Notes: a model not told the origin generated them from the letters alone. Positions 35,201 to 44,268 are shown, counted from the stretch's first letter. The stretch: 64,000 nucleotides of DNA from Desulfotignum sp. (GCA_011390335.1 JAABSO010000003.1:1-64000); one strand, 5' to 3'. Made by a program: numbers and translations.

Positions 35201-36599
35201 GATCAAGGTGGACGATATTGCCGGCACAGGGTCGGTGCGGCTGCGGATCAGGTCCATGGTGGAATCGCTGATGCGCCCTGTAAATAAAAACAGCTGCAGA
35301 CCCGCAGCACGGAAAACCACCCCCGGGTTTGAAAAAAAAGACCGGGCCAGAAAGATCATTGCCCCGTTTTTTGCCGAAGATTATTCCGGGTACCTTCCGG
35401 CGATATTTCAAACGGCCGGGTATTGGTTTGAGATTCTGCCACCGCCTGACAGGTTCTCGGTGGAGACGGGCCTGCGGTATGCAGGCAATGATATCTGCTA
35501 TCCTGCGGTGCTGGTGACCGGGGATATCATCAGGGCATTGCAGTCTAAGCGGTATGACCCGGACCGGATTGCGGTGGGCATCACCCAGACCGGGGGGCAG
35601 TGCCGGGCATCCAGTTACCTGTCTGTGATCAGAAAAGCCATGGTGGCGGCCGGATTTGATCATGTGCCAGTCATCTCGGTGACCAGTGCCCAGGGACTGA
35701 CCCACCAGCCGGGATTTGACATCAACTGGCTGAAAATTATCAAGCTGCTGTTCGTCACCACCATGTATGCAGACTGCATTGCCAAGATGTACTATGCCAC
35801 TGCGGTCAGAGAAGTTCACAAGGGAAGGGCCGCACACCTGCGCAAACAGTATATCGCAGCAGCACAGCCCTGTATCCTGGCCAGGGACTATGACCGGTTT
35901 TTTGCCCTGCTGGATGCGGCGGTGTCGGATTTCAACCAGGTGGAGATCCATGACCGGGTAAAGGGAAAAATCGGCATTGTGGGGGAGATATATGTCAAAT
36001 ACAATGGGTTCGGGAACCAGTTTCTGGCGGATTTCCTCATGGAAAACCAGATTGAGCCGGTCATCCCGCCGATTTTGGATTATTTTATCCAGGATTTTGT
36101 CAATTACAGGGAAAATATCCGTGCCCATATCCGGCACCGGAAAATCAGCGACATTCTGGGGCAGTTTATTGAAACTTTCTTAAACACCTTCCATAAAAGG
36201 ATCAACCAGCGGTTTGCACGGTTCCGGTTTTATGCGCCGTTCCATGATATCCGCACGGTGGCGGACAAGGCCGGCCGGATCCTGTCTCTGGTGAACCAGT
36301 TCGGGGAAGGCTGGCTGATTCCCGGTGAAATCGCCTGTCTGGCAGAAGAAGGGATCACCCATGTCATCAGTGTCCAGCCCTTTGGGTGCATTGCCAACCA
36401 CATTGTTTCCAAGGGAGTGGAAAAGCGCATCAAAACCCTTTATCCGGACATGAACCTGTTATACCTGGATTTTGATGCCGGTACCTCCGAGGTCAATATC
36501 AGAAACCGGCTCTATTTCATGGTGGAGGCGGTGAAAGCCTCTTTTCAGAAAGATTGCTGCCATGTCACTGACTCCCCCGGCAGCCGCACCTTTGCGTAA
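32283..36599 (+). CDS. Double BadF-type ATPase / DUF2229 acyl-CoA dehydratase activase-like protein
   Basis: A 1438-residue cytoplasmic protein. Residues about 5-270 are one BadF/HgdC-type ATPase (LAGLDIGSTTAKLVLVDE, NGNCAGGTGAFIDQLA). Residues about 320-590 are a second one (GVDSGSTTTKIVAL, NEACSSGCGSFVETFA, with the cysteines that bridge a 4Fe-4S cluster in activators). A cysteine-bearing linker (MCKGCENACAVTRFVF) leads into DUF2229 and an HgdB-like C-terminal half (NICFPAKLANAHV, NDICYPAVLVTGDI, QTGGQCRASSYL). Such proteins may combine the activator and reductase parts of 2-hydroxyacyl-CoA dehydratases, but their reaction is not settled. The start is a GTG, divergent from the activase gene. 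Confidence 0.87.
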   Translation: MKQNITYLAGLDIGSTTAKLVLVDETRKLIFSRYQRHYARIMDTVSLFFSDVAAQLGNCRLQLSVTGSAGMGFSQIMDLPFVQEVICTNEAVLQIYPGTATVIDIGGEDSKMIFLSSDRPPDIRMNGNCAGGTGAFIDQLAALLNQSPDGLNRLAQKHTHLYPIASRCGVFAKTDVQNLLSRNVPVADIAASVFHAVAIQCLNTLSRGCEIRPELLLCGGVFAFLPELVKAFLRVLGLPSADLVVPEHPALLPALGGAMLGRRHDTTFSVQHLLDAMAQKKGGSLKKDNRLPPLFYTKKDRQNWEQNRQQIAIPRSSLSDYRSTHCFLGVDSGSTTTKIVALGTENQVLFSWYKNNKGNPIEAVVEGLKALRREILAQHPDLVIAGTAVTGYGEDLIRTAFDMDLGMVETIAHFEAATHMDPKVSFILDIGGQDMKAIFILHGAILRIELNEACSSGCGSFVETFANSLGYRVQKFAALAMEADAPCDLGTRCTVFMNSRVKQALRENAGIADISAGLSYAVVKNCLFKVLKLVDMGEMGNHIVLQGGAGKNPSIVRALEILTGTCVTHTDMPEMMGALGAALAVKKEVFDLSLQSKGFTALDHLDTIADFKTRQIMCKGCENACAVTRFVFSSGGSFYSGNRCEKIFGAKGEGRPKKGFDFADFKYRLLFDRNLAPHRKPKFTVGIPRCLNFYENFAFWHAFFVHCGINVTLSAGSTMAMSDAAKGSIMSDNICFPAKLANAHVLDLVRRGVDRIFYPLVMYEYEEFSQVHNTFNCPIVSSYTDVIDSSLDLGTRKGIPLDKPVITFRDAALLTRACVAYLKPLGIAGSRIRAAVKKGLAAHKAYKKAVREKGARLVDRSGRNQRLLVVLSGRPYHIDPLINQKIPRILTDFGVDFITEDAVPDTSDKGFDSLQVLTQWAYPNRLYHAASWVARQPDHIQMIQLNSFGCGPDAVAMEENRQILEAGGKNLTLIKVDDIAGTGSVRLRIRSMVESLMRPVNKNSCRPAARKTTPGFEKKDRARKIIAPFFAEDYSGYLPAIFQTAGYWFEILPPPDRFSVETGLRYAGNDICYPAVLVTGDIIRALQSKRYDPDRIAVGITQTGGQCRASSYLSVIRKAMVAAGFDHVPVISVTSAQGLTHQPGFDINWLKIIKLLFVTTMYADCIAKMYYATAVREVHKGRAAHLRKQYIAAAQPCILARDYDRFFALLDAAVSDFNQVEIHDRVKGKIGIVGEIYVKYNGFGNQFLADFLMENQIEPVIPPILDYFIQDFVNYRENIRAHIRHRKISDILGQFIETFLNTFHKRINQRFARFRFYAPFHDIRTVADKAGRILSLVNQFGEGWLIPGEIACLAEEGITHVISVQPFGCIANHIVSKGVEKRIKTLYPDMNLLYLDFDAGTSEVNIRNRLYFMVEAVKASFQKDCCHVTDSPGSRTFA

Positions 36600-36616
36600 G
36601 AAAAGCATACGGGATC

Positions 36617-39031
36617 TCAATCGTAAAGCCCTTCAATGAGAATCTTTGCCGGTGTGCGGCCGGTTTTTTTTGCTTCTGAAAACTTGACCCCGTATATGTC
36701 CTGATCAATGGTGCATGCAGCATGTATCCCTTTGATCACGGTTCCCTTCTGGACCCGGTTTTTTACCTTGATTGTGGGGCGTGCTGCACCCGGTACCTGC
36801 AAATCCCTGCGCAGTAAAAATGCGTCCCGCCGGGAGAGGAGTGACTGGATCTGGTCGTTGGTTTTTTGAATATCCGGTGCCAGTGCCTGAACCTGTTTAA
36901 GAAGGGCCTTTTTCCGGTTTTCATATGCAAGGTTATGGCGCCGGCTCGCATTCACGGCAGCCCGGTACATGCCGTATTTGATCCAGCGCATCTCTTCTAT
37001 TCTTCGAAGCTGCTCTGCTGAATCCAAAGGCGCTGTTTCCGCATACACGGTTTCCAGGAAATCTTTGGCATCAGCCAGGGCATTATCGGGCACCGGAGGC
37101 AGGTCTGGAAAGGATTTTACATTGCGGCAAACCAATTTTATTTTCGCCCGTATGGACTGGATGTGCCCCAGCTGGGGGCAGTTCAGCACTGCATGGAGAA
37201 ATCCCAGGATTTCATGTTCTGCCAGATAGGTGTCCCGGGCTGCAATTTTTGCAGCAAACCGCTGGTTTAGCTCAGCCAGCGCATGTTTTTGCTCCAGCTC
37301 AGCCAGGGCAGCTTTGTGTTTTTGGATAGGTTCATCAAACGGGGTTTCCATTTCCCCTGCCTGTCTGCCGATCTGGAGGATACAGGGACCGGCGCTGCCT
37401 GAGATGACATTTTTCACCACAATATCCCCAAAAGCCATCACCCGGGATGACACCAGGTCGGCTCCCGAAGCTTTGAGCCCTTTGCTGGTGATAATAACCG
37501 CATGAATGATTTTTTTATTGGCAGAGATGTCACCGTCGGCGGTCAATCTGGCCGAAGTTTTTTGAAGGTCTTTTTCCCGGCCGATGACGCCGTTGACATG
37601 GATATTTCCGGCTGCGTATACCCGGCCGAAAACATCGCCGGTCATTTCCAGCTGCCGGCATTGGATGCGTCCGTTTTCAAGGATGGTGCCTTCCACCTTG
37701 AGAATGGTGTCCTGGTATTGGTTGGAAAGATCAGTATCAATCTGGCCGGTATGTTGGCGGGTGGGGATGGTCCGGGTTCCGGACTGGACAAACAGGGTCC
37801 TGCCCTTGTAAAGGGTGGCCTGGCCGTCGGTGTCGGCGATAAGTGTGCGGTTTTTTTCAGTCACCCCCTGCCCCGGGTTAAGGGATATCCGCCCGGGTGG
37901 CGGTGGTGCAATGGTAAACCCGCAGACATCTTTTCCCGGCAGGCCCTCTTTTGGTGGAAAAATTCTGGCCAGCACATCACCTTTACGCACCAGAGCTGTC
38001 GGTGTATCCGGGCTGTCACCGGCTGAGGGGGTGGTATCAAAAAAATATTGCACAGCCTCATCCTTGCATTTTACAGGGGGGGTACCTCTTGCAATACATA
38101 TCTGGCTGCCTTCAGGGGCACTTGTCAGAAAAGACTGCATTTTTTTTGCTTCAATGAATCCGAAAGCGATGCCGATGGTGTTCAGCCACCCGATAAAATC
38201 TGAAAGATCTACATCTTCGTGCAGGGTTAGTATTTTCTGGACATGGGCCTGTAATTTATTTTTGGAAAAATGGTACCTGAATGACCTGGACAGCCTTTTG
38301 TTTATGCTGGTTTCAGAATAATATCGGGAAAGGGCGGTTTCAAGGGCCAGCCGTTTTTTTTCCATCTCTTTCTGGATTTTCAGAATATATGTCAGATCAT
38401 CCCGGGAAATGTGATACATCTCTTTGAGGATTTCCCCCAGATACTGCCGGCGACTGCCGGCGACCATCTCCTGCTCCTGGACCTTGAGTGCTGTGTTGAG
38501 CTGGTCCAGGGTTATCATGTCCTTTTTAACGGCAATGGCCCCCAGACGCATGTTCAGGGAAATCTTTTCAATTTCTGTGGCAGCGATATCATTCATGGCC
38601 TCTGCCAGATATTCATCTGCTATCCTGTCCTGGGTGAGAAGAATAGCGGTTTTATCAGCCCGTGATATTTGCTTATTTTCCAGTAAAATATCACCGATGA
38701 GTTTGCTCTGTCTGTTTTTTTTGAAAAGATTATTCTGAAGATCCAGTGCCTGCCGGACGTTTTCCGGCCGGACAAACCGGTTTGCCACCCCCAGTTCACC
38801 AAACCGCTTGTCCAGCATTTTCATTTTCAGATGGTCTTTAACAACCAGAAGAAACTGGATATCATCCCAGGACAGGGCAGAGGTTTCCTGAAACAGGTCA
38901 ATTTCGGTGTATTCAGGCTGTTCTTCCCGGCGTTTATGCAAACACGCCGTCAAGCTTTCTTCCTGTTCCATGGTGATCAGCCGGCATTTGCGGGCTAAAA
39001 AAACAAGGCCGTTTCTTTTCTCTTCTGTCAT
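36617..39031 (-). CDS. DUF342 / FapA-like protein
   Basis: An 804-residue cytoplasmic protein. The middle (about 320-640) has the DUF342/FapA pattern: alternating charges around a regular beta-helix-like part with TDGQATLYKGRTLFV, GDVFGRVYAAGNIHVNGVIG and LTADGDISANKKIIHAVI. A long coiled coil follows (about 640-770), then a closing strand block (VKNRVQKGTVIKGIHAAC). The N-terminal 300 residues are helical and carry repeats of the type IGDILLENKQISRADKTAIL, as in MshEN/GspE-N-like regulatory domains; this is a suggestion. The start at 39031 gives MTEEKRNG; an ATG at 39088 would add 19 residues. Function unknown; it ends 17 bases from the convergent giant gene. Confidence 0.75.
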   Translation of the reverse strand: MTEEKRNGLVFLARKCRLITMEQEESLTACLHKRREEQPEYTEIDLFQETSALSWDDIQFLLVVKDHLKMKMLDKRFGELGVANRFVRPENVRQALDLQNNLFKKNRQSKLIGDILLENKQISRADKTAILLTQDRIADEYLAEAMNDIAATEIEKISLNMRLGAIAVKKDMITLDQLNTALKVQEQEMVAGSRRQYLGEILKEMYHISRDDLTYILKIQKEMEKKRLALETALSRYYSETSINKRLSRSFRYHFSKNKLQAHVQKILTLHEDVDLSDFIGWLNTIGIAFGFIEAKKMQSFLTSAPEGSQICIARGTPPVKCKDEAVQYFFDTTPSAGDSPDTPTALVRKGDVLARIFPPKEGLPGKDVCGFTIAPPPPGRISLNPGQGVTEKNRTLIADTDGQATLYKGRTLFVQSGTRTIPTRQHTGQIDTDLSNQYQDTILKVEGTILENGRIQCRQLEMTGDVFGRVYAAGNIHVNGVIGREKDLQKTSARLTADGDISANKKIIHAVIITSKGLKASGADLVSSRVMAFGDIVVKNVISGSAGPCILQIGRQAGEMETPFDEPIQKHKAALAELEQKHALAELNQRFAAKIAARDTYLAEHEILGFLHAVLNCPQLGHIQSIRAKIKLVCRNVKSFPDLPPVPDNALADAKDFLETVYAETAPLDSAEQLRRIEEMRWIKYGMYRAAVNASRRHNLAYENRKKALLKQVQALAPDIQKTNDQIQSLLSRRDAFLLRRDLQVPGAARPTIKVKNRVQKGTVIKGIHAACTIDQDIYGVKFSEAKKTGRTPAKILIEGLYD

Positions 39032-39088
39032 GATGTCACACCAGTACCTGATTTTTCCGAAACTGTCAATCAGTGCGGTCCAGGTCAT

Positions 39089-39402
39089 TTTCCATACCGA
39101 AATTTCCCGAGATGAGAATAATTCATATTTCCGGGCGAGATCAGTTTTCGCAGATGCCCCCAGGAAAAAAATGCAGAACAGGATTTGCTGCAGGCTTTAA
39201 TATGGGCGAACAGGCCCTGGCCGGCAGCACTGACGAAAATAAAACACATTCTAAACATTATATTATCAATTGCCGGGTATCATGACGACTTTTACAGGCA
39301 AACCGGCATGCTGATTTCCGGCAGGTTTGTTTGTCTGCTGTATCGGCAAAGATATGCCACACCACAACCCCGGGCATGAAACCCGGTACGGGAAACCAGG
39401 CA
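39089..39402. other. Intergenic region without recognisable gene
   Basis: About 310 bases between the DUF342 gene and the methyltransferase gene. I saw no convincing frame, tRNA, strong promoter or repeat. Two short frames with weak starts read across it but have no family-like features. Confidence 0.5.
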
Positions 39403-39918
39403 ATGAGCGAAATACTTGAACAGCACAGCGTGATTTCAGCCCTTATATTAATGACCTTTTTACTGTTCGGCAAACTTTTCAATTTCATCAGTTATACCCT
39501 GATGAAAGAACGTATTATTGCCCGCCAGCAGTGGGATCTGAATATTTGCTGCGGAAAGACCGATGCCGGCAAAATCAATGCAGATATTATCAAACATGCC
39601 CGGGTCCCAAATTTTGTTTTGATTAAAGATATTTACAATCTGCCTTTTGCAGATAAACAATTCAAAAAAGTGCTCTGTTCACATACCATAGAGCATGTGG
39701 AAAAACCGGATCTGTTCTTCCGGGAATTGCGCAGGGTCGGTGAAACAATCACCATTATTTTACCCCCAATATGGGATGTTTTTGCCGCATTTAATTTTTT
39801 TGAACACAAATGGATTTTTCTGACAGTGCGCAAAACACATCATTCCCTGCCCAGATATCTGCCCCTGTTCTTTGCGGGTCATCTTCACAAATTTTTCGGC
39901 CAGCGGTTCAAGGCATAA
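39403..39918 (+). CDS. SAM-dependent methyltransferase-like protein with N-terminal membrane segment
   Basis: A 171-residue protein. A hydrophobic segment at about residues 10-30 (VISALILMTFLLFGKLFNFI) precedes a shortened Rossmann methyltransferase domain. The nucleotide-binding motif is degenerate (LNICCGKTDAGKINADI instead of LDVGCGxG), but the acidic strand and the IYNLPFADKQFKKVLCSHTI block are typical of type 11 methyltransferases. It is shorter than usual for the class. The ATG at 39403 is chosen; 39376 is an alternative. Target unknown; the c-di-GMP gene follows on the same strand. Confidence 0.65.
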   Translation: MSEILEQHSVISALILMTFLLFGKLFNFISYTLMKERIIARQQWDLNICCGKTDAGKINADIIKHARVPNFVLIKDIYNLPFADKQFKKVLCSHTIEHVEKPDLFFRELRRVGETITIILPPIWDVFAAFNFFEHKWIFLTVRKTHHSLPRYLPLFFAGHLHKFFGQRFKA

Positions 39919-40000
39919 CCCGTCATGTAATTGCATCATTTTAAATCATGCTGCGCGTTCATTCACCACTTAAGAAACAGGTGTTTTAATAAGGATGACA

Positions 40001-42433
40001 ATGTACCCTTTCAAAGCGGTCAAAAATTTGCGGATACGATATATCGTCGGGTTAAGTGCCATTGCCCTGCTGGCTACGGCATCCTTCATTACCATGCAGA
40101 ATGTGATATCCAAACAGCGGGGGTTTTCCAGTTTGGTGAATCTGGCCGGTCATCAGGCAGGGCTTGCCAACCGCATCGCCTATTTCAGCAGCCTGATGGT
40201 GACCACTTCCGATGAAACCGAGTTCAACATGGCCCGTGCCCAGGTAGGTCACACCATCAGCAAAATGAGAAATGCCCACAAAATTCTGCGTGACGGTGAT
40301 CCGGAAAACGGCATTCCACAGGTGACCAATGACAATCTGAAAATGATTTTTCAAGATCCGTCCGTGGGGCTGAATCTTGCCAGCGAGCGGTTTTTGAACC
40401 ATGCCGATGATGTGTATCTTTCACATTATGAAGTGCTCAACACAAACTTTTTCTCCTACATCTATCTGACCACCTATGGCCCCCATGTACTGGAGCCCAT
40501 GCTGGATGCGGCGGTGGATGAATACCAGAAGATCGGCCGGGCCGCGATCATGAGAATCGAACGCCTTGAAACCCTGCTCTGGGGGGCAACCATTTTTATG
40601 CTCCTGCTGGAGGTGGTATTCATTTTTTATCCCCTGGAACGGTATATCCGCAAAACCATCGATTCCCTGCAAATAAGTGTCGCCTCATTGACCCGTATCC
40701 GCGAGCGCCTGGTGGCGGCACAGAAACTGGCCCGCATCGGGGACTGGGAATTCAGACCGGCAGATGGCAAAGTAACCTGGTCTGATGAGATCTACGACAT
40801 CTGTGGTGTGGGAAAAAACCAGTTCACTGTGAGTGAAGAAAGCGCGCTGCAGCTGGTTCATCCGGATGACCGGGATGCGGTTGAAACCGCTTTAAAAGGG
40901 GTTGTCACCCAGACAAAACCCGCCACCATGGAATACCGGATCATCCGCCCGGACGGACAGGAACGGATGATATTTCAGCAGGCAACCGTGCGGGAATACG
41001 ACGGCAGGCAGGTGTTGTCCGGCACGGTGCAGGATGTCACAGACCGTAAAAAATCGGAAAACCAGATCAGAAAACTGGCTCTCTATGATGCCCTGACCGG
41101 ACTGGTCAACCGCCGCCTTCTGGGGGACCGGCTGGGGCAGGCCATTGCCGCATCCCGGCGGAACCAGAAATACGGGGCGGTGCTCATGCTGGATCTGGAT
41201 CATTTCAAATCATTGAATGATACCAGGGGCCACGATATCGGAGACGCCCTTCTAATCGAGGTGGCAGACAGGCTCAACGCCTGTATAAGGCAGACGGACA
41301 CCGCAGCCCGGCTGGGAGGAGATGAATTCATCGTACTGCTGGAGTGGCTGGACGGACAGCAGGATGTGAGCACCCAAAGGGCTCTGGAACTGGCTGAAAA
41401 AATACGTACTTCCCTCAACCGTCCATTTGTTCTCGGCAATGAAAAACATCTGTGTCATTCCAGTGCCAGCATTGGTGTCATCATTTTCAAAGGGTCCGGC
41501 CACACGGGCAGCGAACTGCTCAAGCGGGCTGATGTGGCCATGTACGAGGCCAAGGACCTGGGACGGAACCGGGTCTGCCTGTACAATAAAAAGCGGCAGG
41601 CGGTTGTCAACCGCAAGACAGCCATGGCCTATGATTTGAAAAAAGCCCTGGCCAATGATGAGTTGTCCTTGTATTTGCAGCCCCAAGTCCTGGGGTCGAA
41701 AAAAATATGCAGTGCTGAAGCGCTGCTGCGCTGGCTGCCCCCTGGAAAAGACCCGGTTTCCCCGGCAGTGTTCATTCCCATTGCCGAAGAAACAGGACTC
41801 ATTCTGCAGTTGGGGGAATGGGTTCTGGAAAACGCCTGCCGGCACCTGGTCACGCTGTCCCGGTGCCGGCATCTGCCGCCGGATTTTTCCCTGGCGGTGA
41901 ATATCAGCGCCCGTCAGTTCTCGGATGAACATTTTCTGGAAAAAGTCACCACCATCATCACCGAGAACGGGGTGGCGCCCCGGCAACTGAAATTCGAACT
42001 CACCGAAACCTGTCTGCTCCATGATCTGGACAAGTGCCGGGCAACGCTGAAGGCATTACAGGAAAAGGGTATCCATATCGAGCTGGATGACTTTGGCACT
42101 GGTTATTCTTCTTTGAACCTGTTGAAAAATCTTCCCATCAACACCTTGAAAATCGATCAGTCCCTTATCAACGGTATCGAGACAGGTGATCAGGGAAAAG
42201 CCCTGGTGCGTGCCGCCATTGCCATGGCCGGAGCCATGTCAATGACCGTTGTGGCAGAGGGCGTTGAAACACAGAGACAGGAAGCTTTCCTTCTGAAGGA
42301 AGGATGTGACATGATGCAGGGATACCGCTATGCCCGGCCCATGCCGATGACGGATTTCATGACGTATCTGGAAGAAAACACCCGGATACCGTCAAATGAT
42401 ACCAGACCCAATCTGTTTGTTCTCGATGCGTAA
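40001..42433 (+). CDS. Membrane GGDEF-EAL protein with PilJ-like sensor and PAS domain
   Basis: An 810-residue inner-membrane enzyme for c-di-GMP turnover. Two membrane segments at about 15-35 and 195-218 enclose a helical periplasmic sensor with the SSLVNLAGHQAGLANRIAYF pattern of type IV pili MCP/PilJ-like domains. A PAS domain follows (about 240-345). The GGDEF domain has ALTGLVNRRL and an intact active site ARLGGDEF. The EAL domain has SAEALLRW, the metal and substrate motifs FELTETCLL and LDDFGTGYSSLNLL. Both halves could be active. The ATG at 40001 follows AAGGA; 39995 is possible. Confidence 0.9.
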   Translation: MYPFKAVKNLRIRYIVGLSAIALLATASFITMQNVISKQRGFSSLVNLAGHQAGLANRIAYFSSLMVTTSDETEFNMARAQVGHTISKMRNAHKILRDGDPENGIPQVTNDNLKMIFQDPSVGLNLASERFLNHADDVYLSHYEVLNTNFFSYIYLTTYGPHVLEPMLDAAVDEYQKIGRAAIMRIERLETLLWGATIFMLLLEVVFIFYPLERYIRKTIDSLQISVASLTRIRERLVAAQKLARIGDWEFRPADGKVTWSDEIYDICGVGKNQFTVSEESALQLVHPDDRDAVETALKGVVTQTKPATMEYRIIRPDGQERMIFQQATVREYDGRQVLSGTVQDVTDRKKSENQIRKLALYDALTGLVNRRLLGDRLGQAIAASRRNQKYGAVLMLDLDHFKSLNDTRGHDIGDALLIEVADRLNACIRQTDTAARLGGDEFIVLLEWLDGQQDVSTQRALELAEKIRTSLNRPFVLGNEKHLCHSSASIGVIIFKGSGHTGSELLKRADVAMYEAKDLGRNRVCLYNKKRQAVVNRKTAMAYDLKKALANDELSLYLQPQVLGSKKICSAEALLRWLPPGKDPVSPAVFIPIAEETGLILQLGEWVLENACRHLVTLSRCRHLPPDFSLAVNISARQFSDEHFLEKVTTIITENGVAPRQLKFELTETCLLHDLDKCRATLKALQEKGIHIELDDFGTGYSSLNLLKNLPINTLKIDQSLINGIETGDQGKALVRAAIAMAGAMSMTVVAEGVETQRQEAFLLKEGCDMMQGYRYARPMPMTDFMTYLEENTRIPSNDTRPNLFVLDA

Positions 42434-42451
42434 AAAGTTGTCAGAAAACCC

Positions 42452-42772
42452 ATGACCGCTTTTTCTGTGTTCAAGACACTTGCATGTCTGGCAAAAGACC
42501 GTGTGCCCGGACAGCTGTTTATCCAGATCACCAACCAGTGCAATGCCAGGTGCCCCCAGTGCGGCATGCGGAAAACCGCGGGTATTTCAACGGCCGGACC
42601 CCACCCGAATCCTCCCGTCTGGCACTGTTTGCGCCCAAGAGTGGATAACACTGCTCCGTCAGAATCCATGGGTCCTGCAGGATCGCAAATCATGCATAAC
42701 CGGTTCAACATATTTAATGAATATTATCCGCCTATGGTTGTGCTGTTGAAAGATTCACTGAAGCAAAATTAA
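42452..42772 (+). pseudogene. Radical SAM protein remnant (N- and C-terminal pieces joined)
   Basis: The first 40 residues, GQLFIQITNQCNARCPQCGM, hold an intact radical SAM cluster motif (CNARCPQC). After KTAG the expected barrel is missing. In shifting frames the following DNA encodes YFNGRTPPESSRLALFA and AQEWITLLRQNPWVLQDRK, and finally, back in the first frame, NRFNIFNEYYPPMVVLLKDS before a stop. These pieces look like the C-terminal end of the same gene, with frame losses between them. The barrel has been deleted, so no enzyme can be made. Confidence 0.72.
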
Positions 42773-42805
42773 AACCGATATTTTTCAAAACAAAAGGAGA
42801 GATCG

Positions 42806-43800
42806 ATGAAACTGCGCAGACTGATGCAATCGGCCGGACTGATAATGGCCGCCATTTTATTGATGACCAGCCAGGCGTCCGCTGTGGTGGAAATCCAGTT
42901 TTGGCATGCCATGGGCGGTATGCTGGGGGAGCAGACCGAAAAAATTGCCAATGATTTCAATGCCACCCAGACGGAATTTAAGGTGGTGCCGGTGTACAAG
43001 GGCAACTATACTGAAACCATGACCGCTGCATTGCGGCTTTCCGGGCCGGTCAGCAGCCCCATATCGTCCAGGTATTCGAGGTGGGGACCGCTACCATGAT
43101 GGCGGCCGAAGGCGCGGTGTATCCCATCGAAGATGTGATGAACGACCATGGGTTCACCTTGGATAAACAAGGATTTTTACCGGCGGTGATCTCCTATTAC
43201 CAGACCCCGGAGGGCAAGCTGCTGTTCAGGCCCTTCAACTCCTCCACACCGGTGATGTGGTACAACAAGGATGCCTTTGCCAAAGCCGGCATCACCAAGG
43301 TGCCTGAAACCTGGGATGAAGTGGAAACAGCGGCCGAAAAACTGGTGGCAGCAGGCTATGACAGTGGTCTTTCCTTTGGCTGGCAGTCCTGGGTGATGAT
43401 CGAAAATTTCAGTGCCTGGCACAACCTTGCCATAGGGACCCGGGAAAACGGATTTGCCGGCCTGGACACCCGATTCAAGTTCAACAACCCCGGGGTGAAA
43501 AATATGCTGGAGCGCATTGACGGATGGCACCAGAACAAGCTCTTCCAGTACGGGGGGCGCAGGGGAGACAGTCTGCCTCTGTTCATCAATGAGAAATGCG
43601 CCATCCAGCAGTTGAACCTCAACACCCCTACCCCCAATTCCAGAGGGGTGCGGTTCGGCAATTTTGTCCAGATCCGGGACATCATCAATGATGAGCTGGA
43701 AGCCGTCTGTAACAACAGCAAAACAGCTGCCGCTGCCATGGATGATGCCGTAGAAAAGAGCAACAAACTGCTGGAAAAATTTGAGAAAGCCAACAAATAA
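42806..43800 (+). pseudogene. ugpB-like glycerol-3-phosphate ABC binding protein, frameshifted and internally deleted
   Basis: The 5' part (from 42806, with AGGAGAG upstream) encodes a signal peptide and EIQFWHAMGGMLGEQTEK, the start of UgpB. At about 43034 one base is missing; restoring it yields AAIAAFRAGQQPHIVQVFE and then joins the downstream frame GTATMMAAEGAVYP. That frame runs on as UgpB to INEKCAIQ and then jumps to QLNLNTPTPNSRGVRFGNF, near the C-terminus, so roughly 100-150 residues are missing inside. Two independent lesions make this a pseudogene. Confidence 0.85.
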
Positions 43801-43864
43801 ACGGTTTAACACTATTTTTGGTGCAGGAAACAGCGGTTTCCTGCACCGGATAAAACAGGTTTTC

Positions 43865-44268
43865 ATGATCAAGCGGGTCCATTTTGCCTCTTCTTTCCTT
43901 CCGTATATGCTGGTGCTGCCCCAGGTGCTCATCACGCTGGTTTTTTTATCTGGCCGGCATCCCAGTCCGTGATTCTAATGGCCATTGTCATCGGTTTTCC
44001 TTTGTGGATCACCTTTGTGGCGGCCAGCCACGACATGGTCCGCATGGCTCAGGCCCCGCTGCCACTGTGGCCTGGGGACCATTTTTTTGAAAACATGTCC
44101 GAGGCGCTGTTTCATGGCGTGGGCAATGCCAGAGAACAGCCCGTGGCCATCATGCAGTTCAACAGCCTGATCATAACCCTGTCCATTGCATTCGGAAAAA
44201 TTCTGATTTCCTTCTTATCCGTATTTGCCATTGTGTATTTTGATTTTAGGTTCCGGATGTTTTTTTGA
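43865..44268 (+). pseudogene. ugpA/ugpE permease remnants fused by deletion
   Basis: From 43865 the frame encodes the N-terminus of a UgpA-like permease (SSFLPYMLVLPQVLITLVF). One T is missing in the run near 43947, which breaks the frame. Shortly after the codons for QSV the sequence continues as a UgpE-like permease from about its residue 17 (MAIVIGFPLWITFVAAS, then LLWP-like PGDHFFENMSEALFHGVGN) and ends at FRFRMFF with a stop, about 100 residues in. Most of ugpA, the start of ugpE and the rest of ugpE are lost. The order B-A-E matches a ugp operon. Confidence 0.82.

Noticed and set aside
35121..36137. A 338-codon minus-strand frame
   Set aside because: Antisense to the BadF/DUF2229 gene, which is continuous and conserved across it.
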